64,000 bases of DNA from Daphnia carinata (GCF_022539665.2 NC_081336.1:4294221-4358220), one strand, 5' to 3'; shown: positions 1 to 10,439, counted from the first letter of the stretch. Notes: a model not told the origin generated them from the sequence alone. Numbers and translations are program-made.

Positions 1-476
1 AAAACGAAAAAATCACCGAAGAAGAAAGGCCTCGTAAAGGATGAAGTCTCAGCTTCGTTACCACCATCACTTGATGATTCAGCCGCAAGAGTTGCCTGTG
101 ACACTCCCGTAGGAATCTTCCCGCTTGATCAGTCTGATGAGAAAGTAGAGGTATGGTTCCACGAAAGTTGTCTTATTTGGGCTCCAGGAGTATGTTTAGT
201 ACCTCCCCGGCTTGTCGGTCTGGATGAAGCGGTTTCAGATTCCCAACAAGTGGTAACAATATTTTTAGCTTTAATCGAATATCCTATTCTATTTCGATTG
301 TCGACTTATAGATCTGTGAATATTGCAAAAAAAGAGGAGGTCATATTTTCTGTCGCAGTAGAGGGTGTGGGCTCCGCACGCACTTTCCCTGCGCTATTGC
401 TCACGGATGGTTACTACGAGAAGAAACGTTCATGGCACTATGTCCAACTCATCTGGATCAAGCTGCTATTACTTAA
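1..476 (+). CDS. Extended PHD-finger protein, C-terminal end (5' partial)
   Basis: The 3' end of a gene that starts outside the window. Exons 1-252 (open in frame 1 from base 1) and 312-476, joined in phase 0 across a 59-bp GT-AG intron. The joined frame reads a Lys/Pro linker, then VWFHESCLIWAPGV, then CEYCKKRGGHIFC, GCGLRTHFPCA and CPTHLD, and stops at TAA 474-476. The spacing of Cys and His (C-x2-C, C-x4-C, H-x2-C, C-x2-H) is that of the extended PHD (ePHD) zinc-binding domain at the C-terminus of TCF20/RAI1-type nuclear chromatin regulators. Family members bind nucleosomes or act as transcription cofactors; that role here is inferred from the domain. The domain sits about 20 residues from the stop, also as in TCF20/RAI1. 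Other ePHD proteins (PHF6, PHF11, KMT2 types) are possible, so no symbol is given. Confidence 0.72.
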
Positions 477-669
477 GTTTGCTTAACATAAGAAATTTTT
501 TTCAATCATACGTTTCGTTTACTACTTCCCCAATTACAGGAATGAAAAAAGTTAAAGCAGTGACAAGTAAAATAAAAAAAAAAATAATAATAAAAAAAGG
601 GTATATACTTTTGCTGTCAATTGCGCCTCTCAGTGTTGTACAGTTCCAATAAATATGTCGTACTTTTGT

Positions 670-1424
670 CTATGGAGCACACAATATTTTCTTATTTCTG
701 ATTTCCTCTGTATCTGCAGCTGTGTTCGTTGACAAATTCTGCAGCTCTACAGCAATCTTCTCTTCTTCTTCCTAGAAAGTAAAAACCCATATAAGAAATA
801 GAATTAAAACATCCTGCTTATGGATATGGTTGCTACCAGATTCTTTATGTGCCACTGCATGCTTAGAATCACATAATCAGAAGTGAGCAATGAGTAATCT
901 TCATATTTTTTTCCCACTTCAGTTAAGCATTGAATCACATCAAGGAAATCCCTACAGGTATTAATAAATCACTGCACAAACAATACTTCCTTGTGATAAG
1001 AGATGGCAGAATACCTATGCTGATTGAAGTGTAGACGTATGCAATTTTCAGCTAAAGGAATTTTAAGGTGGTGTCTCAGGTCTTCTTTGTTTTGAATCAC
1101 AGTTTCTAATGTGGTTGCTGCCATTTCAACACAACACAATCCTAACTCAATAGGATCAGATTTTGATTCATCAGGTTTTGATTTGTTACTACTTTCTTCA
1201 TCAGGCAAACTTGTTGACCGATCGTGAAGCCATTGCCGAATGGTTGAAAATAATGGATCTGAACGTGCAAGTGTTTGATGACCATTTCTTGAACTGCTGT
1301 TTGTAGATTGGTCTGCAGTTGAGAACACTGTTATTGTTTCGCATGCGGAATGGTCAAAATTAATAGAAACAGCGGCCAGAAAGTTTTCTGTTTTATCCAA
1401 GTTGTAATCCATTTTCTTTTGCAC
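670..1424 (-). CDS. Small conserved-looking protein, possible HAUS2-like augmin subunit
   Basis: Three exons on the minus strand: 1424-1015, 951-837 and 771-670, with introns of 63 and 65 bp bounded by GT-AG and phases 2 and 0. The joined frame is 627 nt, or 208 residues, and ends at TAG. There are two early in-frame Met codons (residues 1 and 5); the second may be the real start. The N-terminal ~90 residues are Ser/Asp-rich. After that comes a helical, charged segment (LETVIQNKEDLRHHL, then HRDFLDVIQCLTEVGKKYED) and a Glu-rich C-terminal helix. Segment order and charge pattern resemble the middle of HAUS2, a subunit of the augmin complex that recruits gamma-tubulin to spindle microtubules. 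That resemblance is from memory and weak. The gene converges tail-to-tail with the PHD gene, with about 190 bp between the stops. The exon structure is solid; the name is tentative. Confidence 0.6.
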
Positions 1425-1849
1425 TGGTTATTGTTGTCTTCTTTGAGTCTTACTTATTAACGAACCTTCGTTTTAGAGAAGAATCAGGTCTGTTGACTCC
1501 AAATTAAAAGTTTAATTTATGTCTATTTCTGACAATCTCTTTAAAGGATTACAACAGCGGTACTTAGAGCAATTTTAAATAATCGTTCGTCGTAAAATAT
1601 TGAAAAAAAAAAATCAAACTTCGGTCTTTGAGTTTTTCGGATGCAACCTTGCCGTAGTTCTGTAATGAAGCATTTGTTTCATTTGTTTTTCAATATCAAC
1701 AACAATAATATTTACTAAATTCAAGTTAAAACTGAAATTTTTGGTAAATTAATTAGAGATGTGTAATTTTTTCGAGAAAACAATACTTAAACTGAAGCTT
1801 TTACAAATATAATAAATGAACGATTAATGTAAGACCAGAGTCATAGATA
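1425..1849. other. Intergenic, nothing recognised
   Basis: AT-rich sequence upstream of the possible augmin-subunit gene. I see no coding exon with splice support and no clear repeat. Confidence 0.5.
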
Positions 1850-2245
1850 GGGCTCGGCCCCGATCGTCTTTGATCGGGGCAAACCGCGGTTTTTGATTTA
1901 AAAATCGTCAAACCGTCGGTTCGGTTTGGCCATTTTTGACTGCGGTTTGGTTTTCGGTTTGCAGCTGGGCCAAACCGGTTTGAACCGCCATTAAAATTTT
2001 TTTTTAAATTTTGCTAAAATTCCAAATCAAATAACTATCATTAATTGTTATGAGCGTAATGGCGGTCAGCAACTTGTTATGAATCAAATTTCCGATCAGA
2101 CTTGTAGGAATCGCGATCGAAATTCAGTCGACCTTTCCGCCATCTAGCGACAAAATTTGTTACTGATGTTATTGTCCTATGCAAACCGCAAATCCGCGGT
2201 GCAAACGGTAAAACCGCGGTGCAAACCGTGCAAAACCACCAATGA
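1850..2245. repeat. AAACCG-rich repeat with hairpin
   Basis: The stretch opens with a perfect 9-bp stem: GCCCCGATC at 1857-1865, a 6-nt loop, and GATCGGGGC at 1872-1880. It then carries many copies of AAACCG / CGGTTT in both orientations, including several AACCGCGGT palindromes near 1885, 2185 and 2212. This looks like a degenerate mobile-element or satellite-like unit rather than coding sequence. Its family is not recognised. Confidence 0.5.
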
Positions 2246-2379
2246 GCTGTGTCCTGCCAAAATTTCGACAGCCAATCATAGCAGACCCGCAAAAACGAGG
2301 GGAAGTTGAAATGGAATCAGCAGCTATAGAACACCCCTCCAGCGGTTTGTACTTGGAGTAGTCGGATGGCCAAGTCAAG

Positions 2380-2700
2380 CGTGTCTTTCAAGCATGGCCT
2401 ATATTATAATAACGGCCTGTCAGCGCGCAATACCTCCTGCGCCAAAAGCTAAATTGCCAGACAGGCCTAATATCCCAAACCACGCTCCACTTCCATTGCT
2501 TAGATATTAATATAGAATTGAAGTGAGTGGAAAAAACAGTGAAAGGTGGAACCTAGCGCCAAGCGTAGCAAGCGTTACGAAAGGGGAAAAAAAAAGACTG
2601 AAACTGGATTCCAACTCGGGTATCCCGCACATCAGTCAGAAGTGCTATCCACTACATCGTTCTGCTGATGCAGTATGTCACCTCCTTATCATTTTACTTT
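2380..2700 (-). mobile_element. tRNA-derived SINE, minus orientation
   Basis: Read on the minus strand, the element starts with a tRNA-like head containing an A-box-like GTAGTGGATAGC and a B-box-like GAGTTGGAATCC. A ~200-bp body follows, with GGCGCTAGGTTCCAC, GGAGGTATTGCGCGCTGAC and an AT-rich tail ending near GTTATTATAATATAGGCC. The same body, in the same order, is found on the plus strand at about 10440-10720. A Pol III-type head plus a dispersed body is the hallmark of a SINE. No target-site duplication could be fixed by eye. Confidence 0.6.
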
Positions 2701-2969
2701 AGGATGTCAGGATATCTCTAAAACTACTCAACAGATGGCTCTTTATCGCTGCCAGCTCCTCCCTCAAAATCTCTGAAATTTTAACCACAAGTCCCAGCAT
2801 ACCCTTATGGCATTTACAACACAGCGTGGAGCAACCAGGTTTCTATGACTCTGGTAAAACTCAACTAAGATGTAAAATCTGGTAAAACCCGTACCCGAAA
2901 AACAGCGAATCGGGTCGTCCTATTTCCGGGGGCCGGGCCGGGTAGAGTTCAACCCAAATGACCCGACAC

Positions 2970-3364
2970 GGGCTTCAAAATTTAATCTGCAAAAAGTGAC
3001 ATTCATCAGAATTGGTTGACTATCACAGGATATACTCAAATGTGATTGCTGATTCCGAAAAATAGCTATTTTTTCATTAAGTCAATCATTTTTGAAATAC
3101 ATCTAACATTTGGCTCAATGCTAGCGTGCTGGTACGCTATAGCGCCAGCGCTATGCAGCCGAAAATGTTGCTAACGCTAAACGCTAGCGCTTTAGCATAC
3201 TGGCGCGCTAGCATTGCGTCTAATGCTCGGTGTATTCCAAAAACGATTAACATAATGAAAAAAAATAGCAATTTTCCCGGAATCAGCTTTCAATTTTGAG
3301 TATATCCTGTGATATTCAACCAATTCCGATGTGTGTCAGTTTTTGCCGAAAAAAGTTTAAGCCC
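2970..3364. mobile_element. Long-palindrome MITE-like element
   Basis: The left half (from about 2970) and the reverse complement of the right half (to about 3364) align throughout. The shared blocks include GAATTGGTTGA, TATCACAGGATATACTC, GCTGATTCCG, GCTATTTTTTTCATTA and CAATGCTAGCG. The centre (about 3115-3215) is crowded with GCTAGC / AGCGCT palindromes. A non-coding unit of ~390 bp that folds on itself over nearly its whole length fits a foldback MITE. The tips carry GGGCTT / AAGCCC. No target-site duplication was identified with confidence. Confidence 0.65.
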
Positions 3365-3419
3365 GAATAAATAAGCCCAAGCGCCAGTACAAATACAGCG
3401 CTAGCCCTACGTAGCTAAA

Positions 3420-3660
3420 ATATTCGGTAAGTGTATGTGGAGAATTAACTAGAAAGTAGCCGTTAGATGGCGATAGCTGTAAAAAAGGAAAAAAACTTTT
3501 TTTTGGAGGGAGGGAGGGTAAAACGGATTGCCATGTATGTATGGCAATCCGTTTTACATAAAAAAAAAAAAAAATGGCGGAAAAAAAATTAAAAATCGCA
3601 CTTTTTTCTTTTTTTCCGACACGTAGCCATCTACCGCTCAGACTCATTATTACTGGCGTA
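3420..3660. repeat. Dispersed repeat with perfect hairpin
   Basis: Contains a perfect 17-bp inverted repeat with a 6-nt loop at 3518-3557 (GTAAAACGGATTGCCAT and its complement). The preceding text, GAATTAACTAGAAA followed by GTTAGATGGCGATAGCTG, recurs in diverged form at 8560-8790, again next to GGAGGGTAAAACGGATTGCCAT. It is non-coding and rich in poly-A and poly-T. Confidence 0.55.
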
Positions 3661-3709
3661 GGCAATTTCAGTCCATTGGATGCCATTCGCAGTTAGTTCA
3701 GTAGCGTGG

Positions 3710-4477
3710 ATGGAGAATAACGCGTGGCTGGAGGAACAATTGAAAATGGATAAGATAATACAACAAAAGGATGGTAAGTATAAACATTATTATATTTGTT
3801 TTGAATCATTAATTATTGTTTATTAGATCAAATTATGGACCTGCAGGCTCAATTATTGCAACAGCACAAAATATTAGATAACAGCAAAGCTAAGAATGGT
3901 AAGGCCTAATACATAATGATTCTATTTATTTACTTTTATTCATTTGTGTTTTGTAGCTCAAAGTTTGAGTCTACAAGCTCAGCTAGGGGAAAAGAACAAA
4001 TTGGAACGGAACAGTTTCCAAACAGTGAAGGAGGTTTTTCCAAACTCAAACCTAACTGAACATGAGGATGAATTGGCATTAGGCGAACACAGTCAGGTAC
4101 CTAAACTTTTCAAATAAGAATTCAAAATAAGTATAGAATTTTAACAAACAATTATTTATTGTTTAGTTATTCAGTCTACCACCTGACAGTGTGTTAAATT
4201 TAAATTCTGTTAGTGCTGCACAAAAAGAATCGTTAGTAATAAGCCCATGCAGTGAAGGAAGTGAACAATTGTGGGACCGTATTTGGGCCGAAAATGGGTG
4301 TGGTACGGAAACCAAGATATGGCACAAGTTCAACATGAAACATGGATTAGGTACTTTTCGGTTTTATGTCTATTGAAAAAGTATTTTTAATGCTATTATT
4401 TTGCATTCACAGAATTTAATGGGGGATCAAATCAAGTCTGGAAGTGTTACAGGATGGAAGAGTCAGCCTACAGATGA
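3710..4477 (+). CDS. Coiled-coil protein of unknown function
   Basis: Five exons with consistent phases: 3710-3773, 3827-3898, 3957-4096, 4167-4350 and 4413-4477. Together they give 525 nt, or 174 residues. The start is the first ATG in GCGTGGATGG. Exons 1-3 encode a Gln/Lys/Leu-rich stretch (LEEQLKMDKIIQQKD, DLQAQLLQQHKIL, LQAQL) that should form a coiled coil over roughly residues 5-70. The C-terminus holds WDRIWAENGCG and VWKCYRM, a Trp/Cys pattern vaguely like a truncated FLYWCH finger. I do not recognise the protein. Exon 1 lies just after repetitive DNA and an open segment continues downstream at 4541-4738, so it could be transposon-derived or a truncated gene. Splice sites are canonical throughout, which supports real transcription. 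Confidence 0.5.
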
Positions 4478-4540
4478 AAAAACACTGAGAGTGCATTACC
4501 ATTAAGGTATGAGGTAAAGTAATAGAGTATGCACATTGTC

Positions 4541-4738
4541 TAATGAGAAGTACCATCTTGTGTTAATAAATCCAGTACAACAGCAATCCTTTATAGTTCT
4601 GTCACAGCTAGAAACCTCAAATAATTCTGCTTCTCTGTCTAAAGAACAACTTGTCATTTACGTTCAGAGTGTTGGGGAAACTGGGTACTTAAATGGCCCT
4701 AAAGATGTTTTAATTTTGCTGCCATTGCAGAGATGAAC
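4541..4738 (+). other. Open, coding-like segment, possible extra exon
   Basis: The frame starting AAG TAC CAT CTT stays open for 65 codons to TGA at 4736-4738. It encodes a plausible globular stretch (LVLINPVQQQSFIVLSQLE, SVGETGYLNGPKDVLILLP). An AG lies directly before it (TCTAATGAG), so it could be a 3' exon of the coiled-coil gene or a decayed relative. I could not connect it in frame with confidence. Confidence 0.3.
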
Positions 4739-5784
4739 ATCATACATGGACTCTTTAGGTATGAAAGGATTTTTCTTCAAATAATTTTGAATTTATGACG
4801 AAGAATTTCTCCTCCTTTTTGCCAACCAGGTCTAATCTACCAAAAAAAATTTTATCCAATAGGAAAGGATTTTCATGTACTGGGAACACAACTATCAACA
4901 ATGCAACATTGTACAGGTGCTAGTTTATCATTCAAGAGCCTTATACAATGATGTTAATCTGCAATTTGTATGTCCTTCCCCAAGCTTCCACCAGAAGTTG
5001 AATCTATGAGTCATGTAAGTTACATGATCAACAGTTGATATGTTTAACGGTGTTGTTTTTCTTTTCTCAATATAGGTTAATAGTAACATTTGATCTGAAA
5101 AAATTCTTGGTTGGGGCAAGACACTGAATAAATTGTATTGATTGGATGGATGACATGACATTTCTATACTTAATTCGGATTCCCCAGACGGTATTTGATA
5201 TTTAAAAAATTGAAGTGCATATCTGGGCTCCCTTCTTTTCTGAAGCCCCGTTTCCCCTTGACTCATAATAAGCCCGTAGGGGGTCATGCCCCTACTGTAC
5301 GGTATATATAAAAACAACATATACCGAGGTTTGGAGGGCTCTGGCCGGAAAGGGGACGTGGAGGTCCGCTTAGTCCGATGATGTGTTCACGGAGGGCGAC
5401 GTGGCTACCCACAAATCCGAACTAAAGGTTAATCGCTCCTGTAAAAATGTTCCAAATCTTCAGCTCTTCTTCCGGCTTCTCTTAGCCAATCACCGGGTAA
5501 TCTCCCCGGTGGGTCAACAAGGCAGTGTCTCCCCCTGCCTGGGTTGACGGCAACTTTTGAAAGGGCTATTGTGCCTTTTTAAAGTTGCAAAAATAATTGT
5601 AATGTGCAGAGAATTGTCAATAAATTTTTTTTTATAAAATTTTTTTGCAAAATTTGTTGCCTTCATTGTCTGTGTTCACACATTTTATTTAGCTTTCTCA
5701 ATTCTCGTTTATTGTTTATGCCACGTTTAATGGTAAGCATTGTTTCCTGTAAGCATAGTTTATCTGTAAGCATTCAATTATTAT

Positions 5785-5850
5785 CCAGGGATCGAACCCT
5801 AGATGTTCGGCATTCCGCGCCGATGCTTTACCAATGAGCCATGAATCATA
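5785..5850 (-). repeat. tRNA-like sequence 1 (in fold-back loop)
   Basis: On the minus strand it reads TGGCTCATTGGTAAAGC (A-box pattern), a CGGCGCGGAATGCCG stem, then GGGTTCGATCCC (B-box/T-arm). The acceptor stem does not close, so it is a tRNA pseudogene or SINE head rather than a functional tRNA. Confidence 0.5.
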
Positions 5851-5970
5851 TGATGTCAAGTTGGCTTTTTTCTAGTCACTTGCGGACTTGCATTTACACT
5901 TTGAATAAAACTGAAATGCAATACTGCAATATTATTTTCTCCATTTAGATGTAGATTTTTATACATCTAG

Positions 5971-6032
5971 TAAGGTTTGAACCCAGTGTAACAGTTATCG
6001 CAGCTGAATGCTCTACCACAGAGCTATGGACA
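5971..6032 (-). repeat. tRNA-like sequence 2 (in fold-back loop)
   Basis: On the minus strand it reads TAGCTCTGTGGTAGAGCA (a good A-box and D-arm), then TGGGTTCAAACC (B-box). The acceptor stem is not complementary. It is probably a tRNA-derived remnant. Confidence 0.5.
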
Positions 6033-6130
6033 TTATAAAGTCAAAACAAAGATAAACATATAGTTGTGAAAGACTGCATAAACATCCTAGACGCTAACAT
6101 ATGATATGCGACAATAAAAAATTTAGATAT

Positions 6131-6199
6131 ATCTCGTGGCTCAATGTTAGAGCATCGGCGTTGCACGCTGAATGTCTGAGGATCGATTCCCATGTCAGT
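6131..6199 (+). repeat. tRNA-like sequence 3 (in fold-back loop)
   Basis: Plus strand: GTGGCTCAATGTTAGAGCA (A-box-like), then GAGGATCGATTCCC (B-box). The acceptor arm is not paired. It is oriented opposite to the other two tRNA-like sequences in the same loop. Confidence 0.45.
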
Positions 6200-6880
6200 A
6201 AAACAATATACAAAATTACTTCAGAAAATATCAAGGTATTACACGTGGTTCCTTGTCTAAGTTCATGAATTCAAAAAGTGTAATAAATAATAATTGAATA
6301 CTTACAGATAAACGATACAACGGTGGCAAAAACAATAAAATTGAATTGCGCAAGCTGAATAAAAAAAAAGTTGATAAATGTAATGTGTGAACACAGACAA
6401 TGAAGGCAACAAATTTTGCAAAAAAAATTTATAAAAAAAAATTATTGACAATTCTCTGCACATTACAATTATTTTTGCAACTTTAAAAAGGCACAATAGC
6501 CCTTTCAAAAGTTGCCGTCAACCCAGGCAGGGGGAGACACTGCCTTGTTGACCCACCCCACCGGGGAGATTACCCGGTGATTGGCTAAGAGAAGCCGGAA
6601 GAAGAGCTGAAGATTTGGAACATTTTTACAGGAGCGATTAACCTTTAGTTCGGATTTGTGGGTAGCCACGTCGCCCTCCGTGAACACATCATCGGACTAA
6701 GCGGACCTCCACGTCCCCTTTCCGGCCAGAGCCCTCCAAACCTCGGTATATGTTGTTTTTATATATACCGTACAGTAGGGGTATGACCCCCTACGGGCTT
6801 ATTATGAGTCACGGGGAAACGGGGCTTCAGAAAAGAAGGGAGCCCAGATATGCACTTCAATTTTTAAATAATTAATACCG

Positions 6881-8558
6881 TAATACGCGGGAATACACAG
6901 GCGACTGATGGAGGGAAATTCAATTCCGTACTTTAAATTATTATAACTTTTCGTCATCACATCCCAACCAGAAACCTTTGCAGGCTCACTATTGCTATTA
7001 ATCTAAATTAAGAAAATAAAACATAGATAAGCATAAAACGTTCTTATTGATATCGCTTACATGGTACATAAATTCATCATCTGCCATATTCCTGTAGATT
7101 CCTGGCAGGAGCTTCTAAAAGGCTATGCAGTTGCAAATGATCACCATAGCCAAAACTTGAATACGAAACTTTGGGAGAACCTTTCGTGTTGGCCACAGAG
7201 ACCTTCCATGGGCTTTCCGATTGGACGTTCCATGCACCTTAAAAAAAAAAAAGAAAGGTTACATAGTTGGTTGTTTTGATCACTAAACGTGAAGGTAAAG
7301 AAGGTACATGGTCTCGGCAGTCTTGACGACAATTTCCATTATAACCTCATGATCACCTCATTTTATGGAAAAAGAATTTCGTAGGCGACAGTTCTGAATA
7401 GAAAATGGTTGCATTCAAATCTTTTGACAGGTAGGATTAAGGAATGTCGCCTTAGGGAGTGCAAACCGTGATTTTCAAAACTATTAAATGCTTGTTAGCC
7501 ATTGAAAGATTGCTGGCTGACGCAGACAATCGTTTGGGACATGATTAATGAGCTGCTTCGTGGATAAAGCTCGTTTTTTTAGTCCTCTCCAGGATGACAT
7601 GAATTCCAGCATGTTCTACACATGTATCAGCACTTGGCGATACACCAAATAAAACAATTTAAAAATTTAAAATAGTACCACCTTTTAATGTTTTTGACTT
7701 CATGAGTCATCTTTGTTGCAACTGTGAAGGCAAGACAACTGACCTATGGTGATTTATTCATCACACTTGCCATAACCGTTTTCCCAATGTATCAGCTACT
7801 CTGCCAACAGTAGTTTACTAATACAACATTGACGATTAAAATTAGAAAACTAAACAAACTCAGCAGAAAAGCATTACCAGGGAGTAACATCTTGCATGTT
7901 GATGAAGAATCCTTGGTTTATCATGTACATGGCAGAATATCCACATTGCCTGGATGGCGCAATCCTTTGCGTAATCACACAAATAGTAACTAAAACATAT
8001 TGAATTGAAACAAAATTTAAATGAAGTTTTACCCAACAGCCGGCTGCACCTCTGAATTCCAAAACTACGTCTACACATTCATATCAAGCTTTTCCAGCAT
8101 GTCTCACCTTTGGCATTTGTTTAAATCATTCCTTCAAAAATTTTTAATAAATGTAAATAAAGTAAACAATTGATATTTATGTGACGTCGGAGTACCATTT
8201 GGCTGTCAAGCATCCCATACAGGATAGGCATTTTGAAGAATCAGTGGCAGCAATCAAGTGCTACAATGTGAATATGGGCTAGATGTTGTAGTTGCTGAGG
8301 GCTCTCAATCCCTAAACTGAACCTTGCTCACTGATGTGACAATCTATAAAAGGATTTAAATCTTAATCAATGAGATATGCAGGATAGTGCATAAAATTAT
8401 AGTAAAGATGGTACCAAATGCTGAGTTACTAGAAATTTTGCCTGGGAAATCTCCAACTGACATGTGAAACATAAGTCAGATGTTCTGCATTTGCAAATCC
8501 AGTGTTCAAGTAACCATATTATCCAATCCATGTCTGAATGAATGAATGAGAAAATTAA
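6881..8558. other. Intergenic, mostly unassigned
   Basis: No gene with splice support. A 62-codon minus-strand segment at 7874-8062 has coding-like texture (APSRQCGYSAMYMINQ) and possible splice borders, but I could not link it to other exons; it may be a gene relic. The rest is AT-rich with no recognised element. Confidence 0.4.
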
Positions 8559-8790
8559 AGAGGAATCTGGCCGCTAGATGACCATAGCTGTAAAAAAGAA
8601 AAAAAAGGCCGAAATTTTTTTTTTGGGGGGGGGAGGGTAAAACGGATTGCCATAGGTATGTAAAGTTGTCTTTAGAAAATTAACTAGAAATCTGACCAGT
8701 AGATGGCGAAAGATAGAAAAAGGCAGATCAAAAATACCGATTTCCTTTCATGAACCGCCATCTAGCGGCAAAAATATCAGAAAAAAGGGT
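8559..8790. repeat. Diverged copies of the 3420-3660 repeat
   Basis: Two partial units in a row: CCGCTAGATGACCATAGCTG with GGAGGGTAAAACGGATTGCCAT, and AAATTAACTAGAAATCTGACC with GTAGATGGCGAAAG. They match the repeat around 3420-3660 but lack its complete hairpin. Confidence 0.45.
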
Positions 8791-8990
8791 TGGTCAAATG
8801 TTACTCGTAGGCAGCCATTCCACTTCTAGGGATATTACCCTATTTAGGGGGATTTAAGGAAAATTTTTGGAATCTAGGGTGCAGTTATGGAAATCTAGGG
8901 TTTCCGGGATTATCCAGGGCCTATTTAATTTTCTGGGGATTTCTCGGGATTTTGAGATTTTTGGCCAAACCGCTGTTGCTTTTGGCGCTT

Positions 8991-9203
8991 CTATGCAACT
9001 TCAAAAGTAAAATGTTCCTCAATAAGAGCCACCAAGCGGACAATGGTGAACGGTACGCTTTTCAGAAAGTAACACTGACTAGGATACACCACGAACTCCA
9101 TTTGATCCTCCAAACGTCTGTGCCAAACATATCGCACGCCGAATTTTTTAAGACTCAAGTCTCCGCCTGAATTTCTGACAAGCACTTGACCCAATTGCAA
9201 AAG
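8991..9203 (-). other. Isolated open frame, unrecognised
   Basis: A minus-strand frame of about 70 codons with coding-like composition (GVRYVWHRRLEDQMEFVVYP, IVRLVALIEEHFTFEVA) that ends in a stop. No upstream exon could be joined to it, and it lies in a repeat-rich area. It could be the last exon of a decayed or unrecognised gene. Confidence 0.25.
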
Positions 9204-9659
9204 CTGGGGAGAGTTCCTTGAATATATACGTAGGAATTACGAATCTATTTTGTTCAACCATGATGAACAATTTGTTGTTCAAGACATGATGAACCCGAGG
9301 CCTCTCACACAATTTTGTTATCTAGGTGAGCAACACACTGTTCATTGGGAAACGCTGTGATTCTCTTGAGGCTTTATAACGTTGAAAGTTCGATGACAAT
9401 TATTTTTGGAAAAACCCATATCTTTATTGCTTAACTAAACAAATATGATGGGGCAATCCGATGGTTTTATTTCCATAGCCAATTTAAATTTTTCTGGTAA
9501 CTTGTTTGGCTTTGACGGGCACTGGTTAATTGCTTTAAAAATGTGTTCGATTTAATACTGTTCTAAAATAAATAAAATGGGTTATTTTTTTTTTTTTATT
9601 TACATTTATAAAAATAAAAATTTTTTTTTGAACCAATGGCGTCTATAAGAACCGAACAC

Positions 9660-9725
9660 AGACAGTCGACGTATGATCTCAGTGCTATACCACAGTGCCC
9701 TACCACAGCGCGACACCACTATTAG
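9660..9725 (-). repeat. tRNA-like fragment
   Basis: The minus strand reads CGCTGTGGTAGGGCACTG and GGTATAGCACTGAGATC, then GTGTTCGGTTCT, resembling A-box and B-box motifs of a degraded tRNA-derived repeat. The stems do not close. Confidence 0.35.
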
Positions 9726-9785
9726 TCACATATTATATAGCGTCCGGTATTAGAACGAAGGTCGATGAAAAATAAATTTGTTTGA

Positions 9786-10260
9786 GGTGTGCGGTCCTGG
9801 CACAGTGGTTACCACCTTCGCTTCGCATTCTGAAGGCCCCGGGTTCAAGTCCCGACACCGCCAATTTCCCCCCTCCCCTCCCCAAATCTTCATTCAAGAT
9901 ACGCAAGATTCATCGGATTACGCAAGCTTCTACAACAGATCAAGACGCAAGATTCTACGCCTTCAAGAAAGAAAAAAAGAAGAGAGAAAACAAGAAGAAA
10001 GAACCAAAGAAGAGAGAAAAGAAAAGAGAAAAAAGAAGAGCCATGCCTACTATAAAGGGGCCAAAAAAAGCCTTGCCAGGCTAAAAATGGCAAAAATAGC
10101 CTTGCCAGGCTAAAAATCGATCTGTAGTATACTGTTCACTACCTTGAAGATCGAACCACAAGCTGAAAGGTAGAGAAGAGGTGATCGTTGAACGTAGGCT
10201 GTTCGTTAGCCTCCCCACGGCCTGAAAGACGGCTCGTGGATGCAGGCAGCTTATCATCGG
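9786..10260 (+). mobile_element. tRNA-derived SINE with purine-rich body
   Basis: The head at 9786-9862 is a good tRNA mimic: GGTGTGCGGTCC, A-box TGGCACAGTGGTTACC, a CCTTCGCTTCGCATTCTGAAGG arm, and B-box CCGGGTTCAAGTCCC. It is followed by C-rich text, an A/G-rich tract (about 9966-10045) and a tandem pair of GGCAAAAATAGCCTTGCC-type words near 10055-10115. The acceptor stem is only partly complementary, so it is not called a functional tRNA. The body differs from the SINE at 2380-2700, so this is a second family. The 3' limit is uncertain. Confidence 0.5.
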
Positions 10261-10439
10261 GATATGTGACCCAATTCGCTACCCGTAAGTTTTTGTTGTT
10301 CCTTTTTGTATCTAACTTGTATAAACATATATATATATAGTGTTGCCAAGTTGTTGTTGATGAAGTTCAAGCATGAAAGAGTGGTTTTGTAAGTAGCTGC
10401 AATAGAGATTTATTTAAGGCAGAGAACAAGCTATATAAC

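Larger units (their letters stand above)
5189..6880. mobile_element. Fold-back element with ~500-bp inverted arms
   Basis: The left arm (about 5189-5684) and the right arm (about 6382-6880) are reverse complements with only a handful of differences, such as one 5-bp indel in the CCCCGGTGGG stretch. Shared landmarks are CGGTATT at the tips, TGGGCTCCCTTCTTTTCTGA, CCGTAGGGGGTCAT, GGTATATGTTGTTTTTATAT and GTCTGTGTTCACACATT at the inner ends. The ~700-bp loop between them holds three tRNA-like sequences and no long ORF. It is a non-autonomous fold-back or terminal-inverted-repeat element. The near identity of the arms suggests recent insertion or arm-to-arm conversion. No clear target-site duplication was seen at the tips. 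Confidence 0.7.

Noticed and set aside
3357-3686. 109-codon minus-strand frame across the hairpin repeat
   Set aside because: It runs through poly-A/poly-T and the inverted repeat and has no domain or splice support; a chance frame in repeat DNA.
5340-5420. Hammerhead-type ribozyme in the fold-back arm (CCGATGATG ... GCGACG)
   Set aside because: The conserved CUGANGA and GAAA cores are not matched exactly and helix I/III pairing could not be shown.
9786-9862. Functional tRNA gene
   Set aside because: A- and B-boxes are good, but the acceptor stem is only partly paired and a SINE-like body follows.
9778-10113. 111-codon plus-strand frame rich in Lys/Glu/Arg
   Set aside because: It lies entirely in the tRNA-derived SINE; the Lys/Glu content comes from the purine-rich tract.
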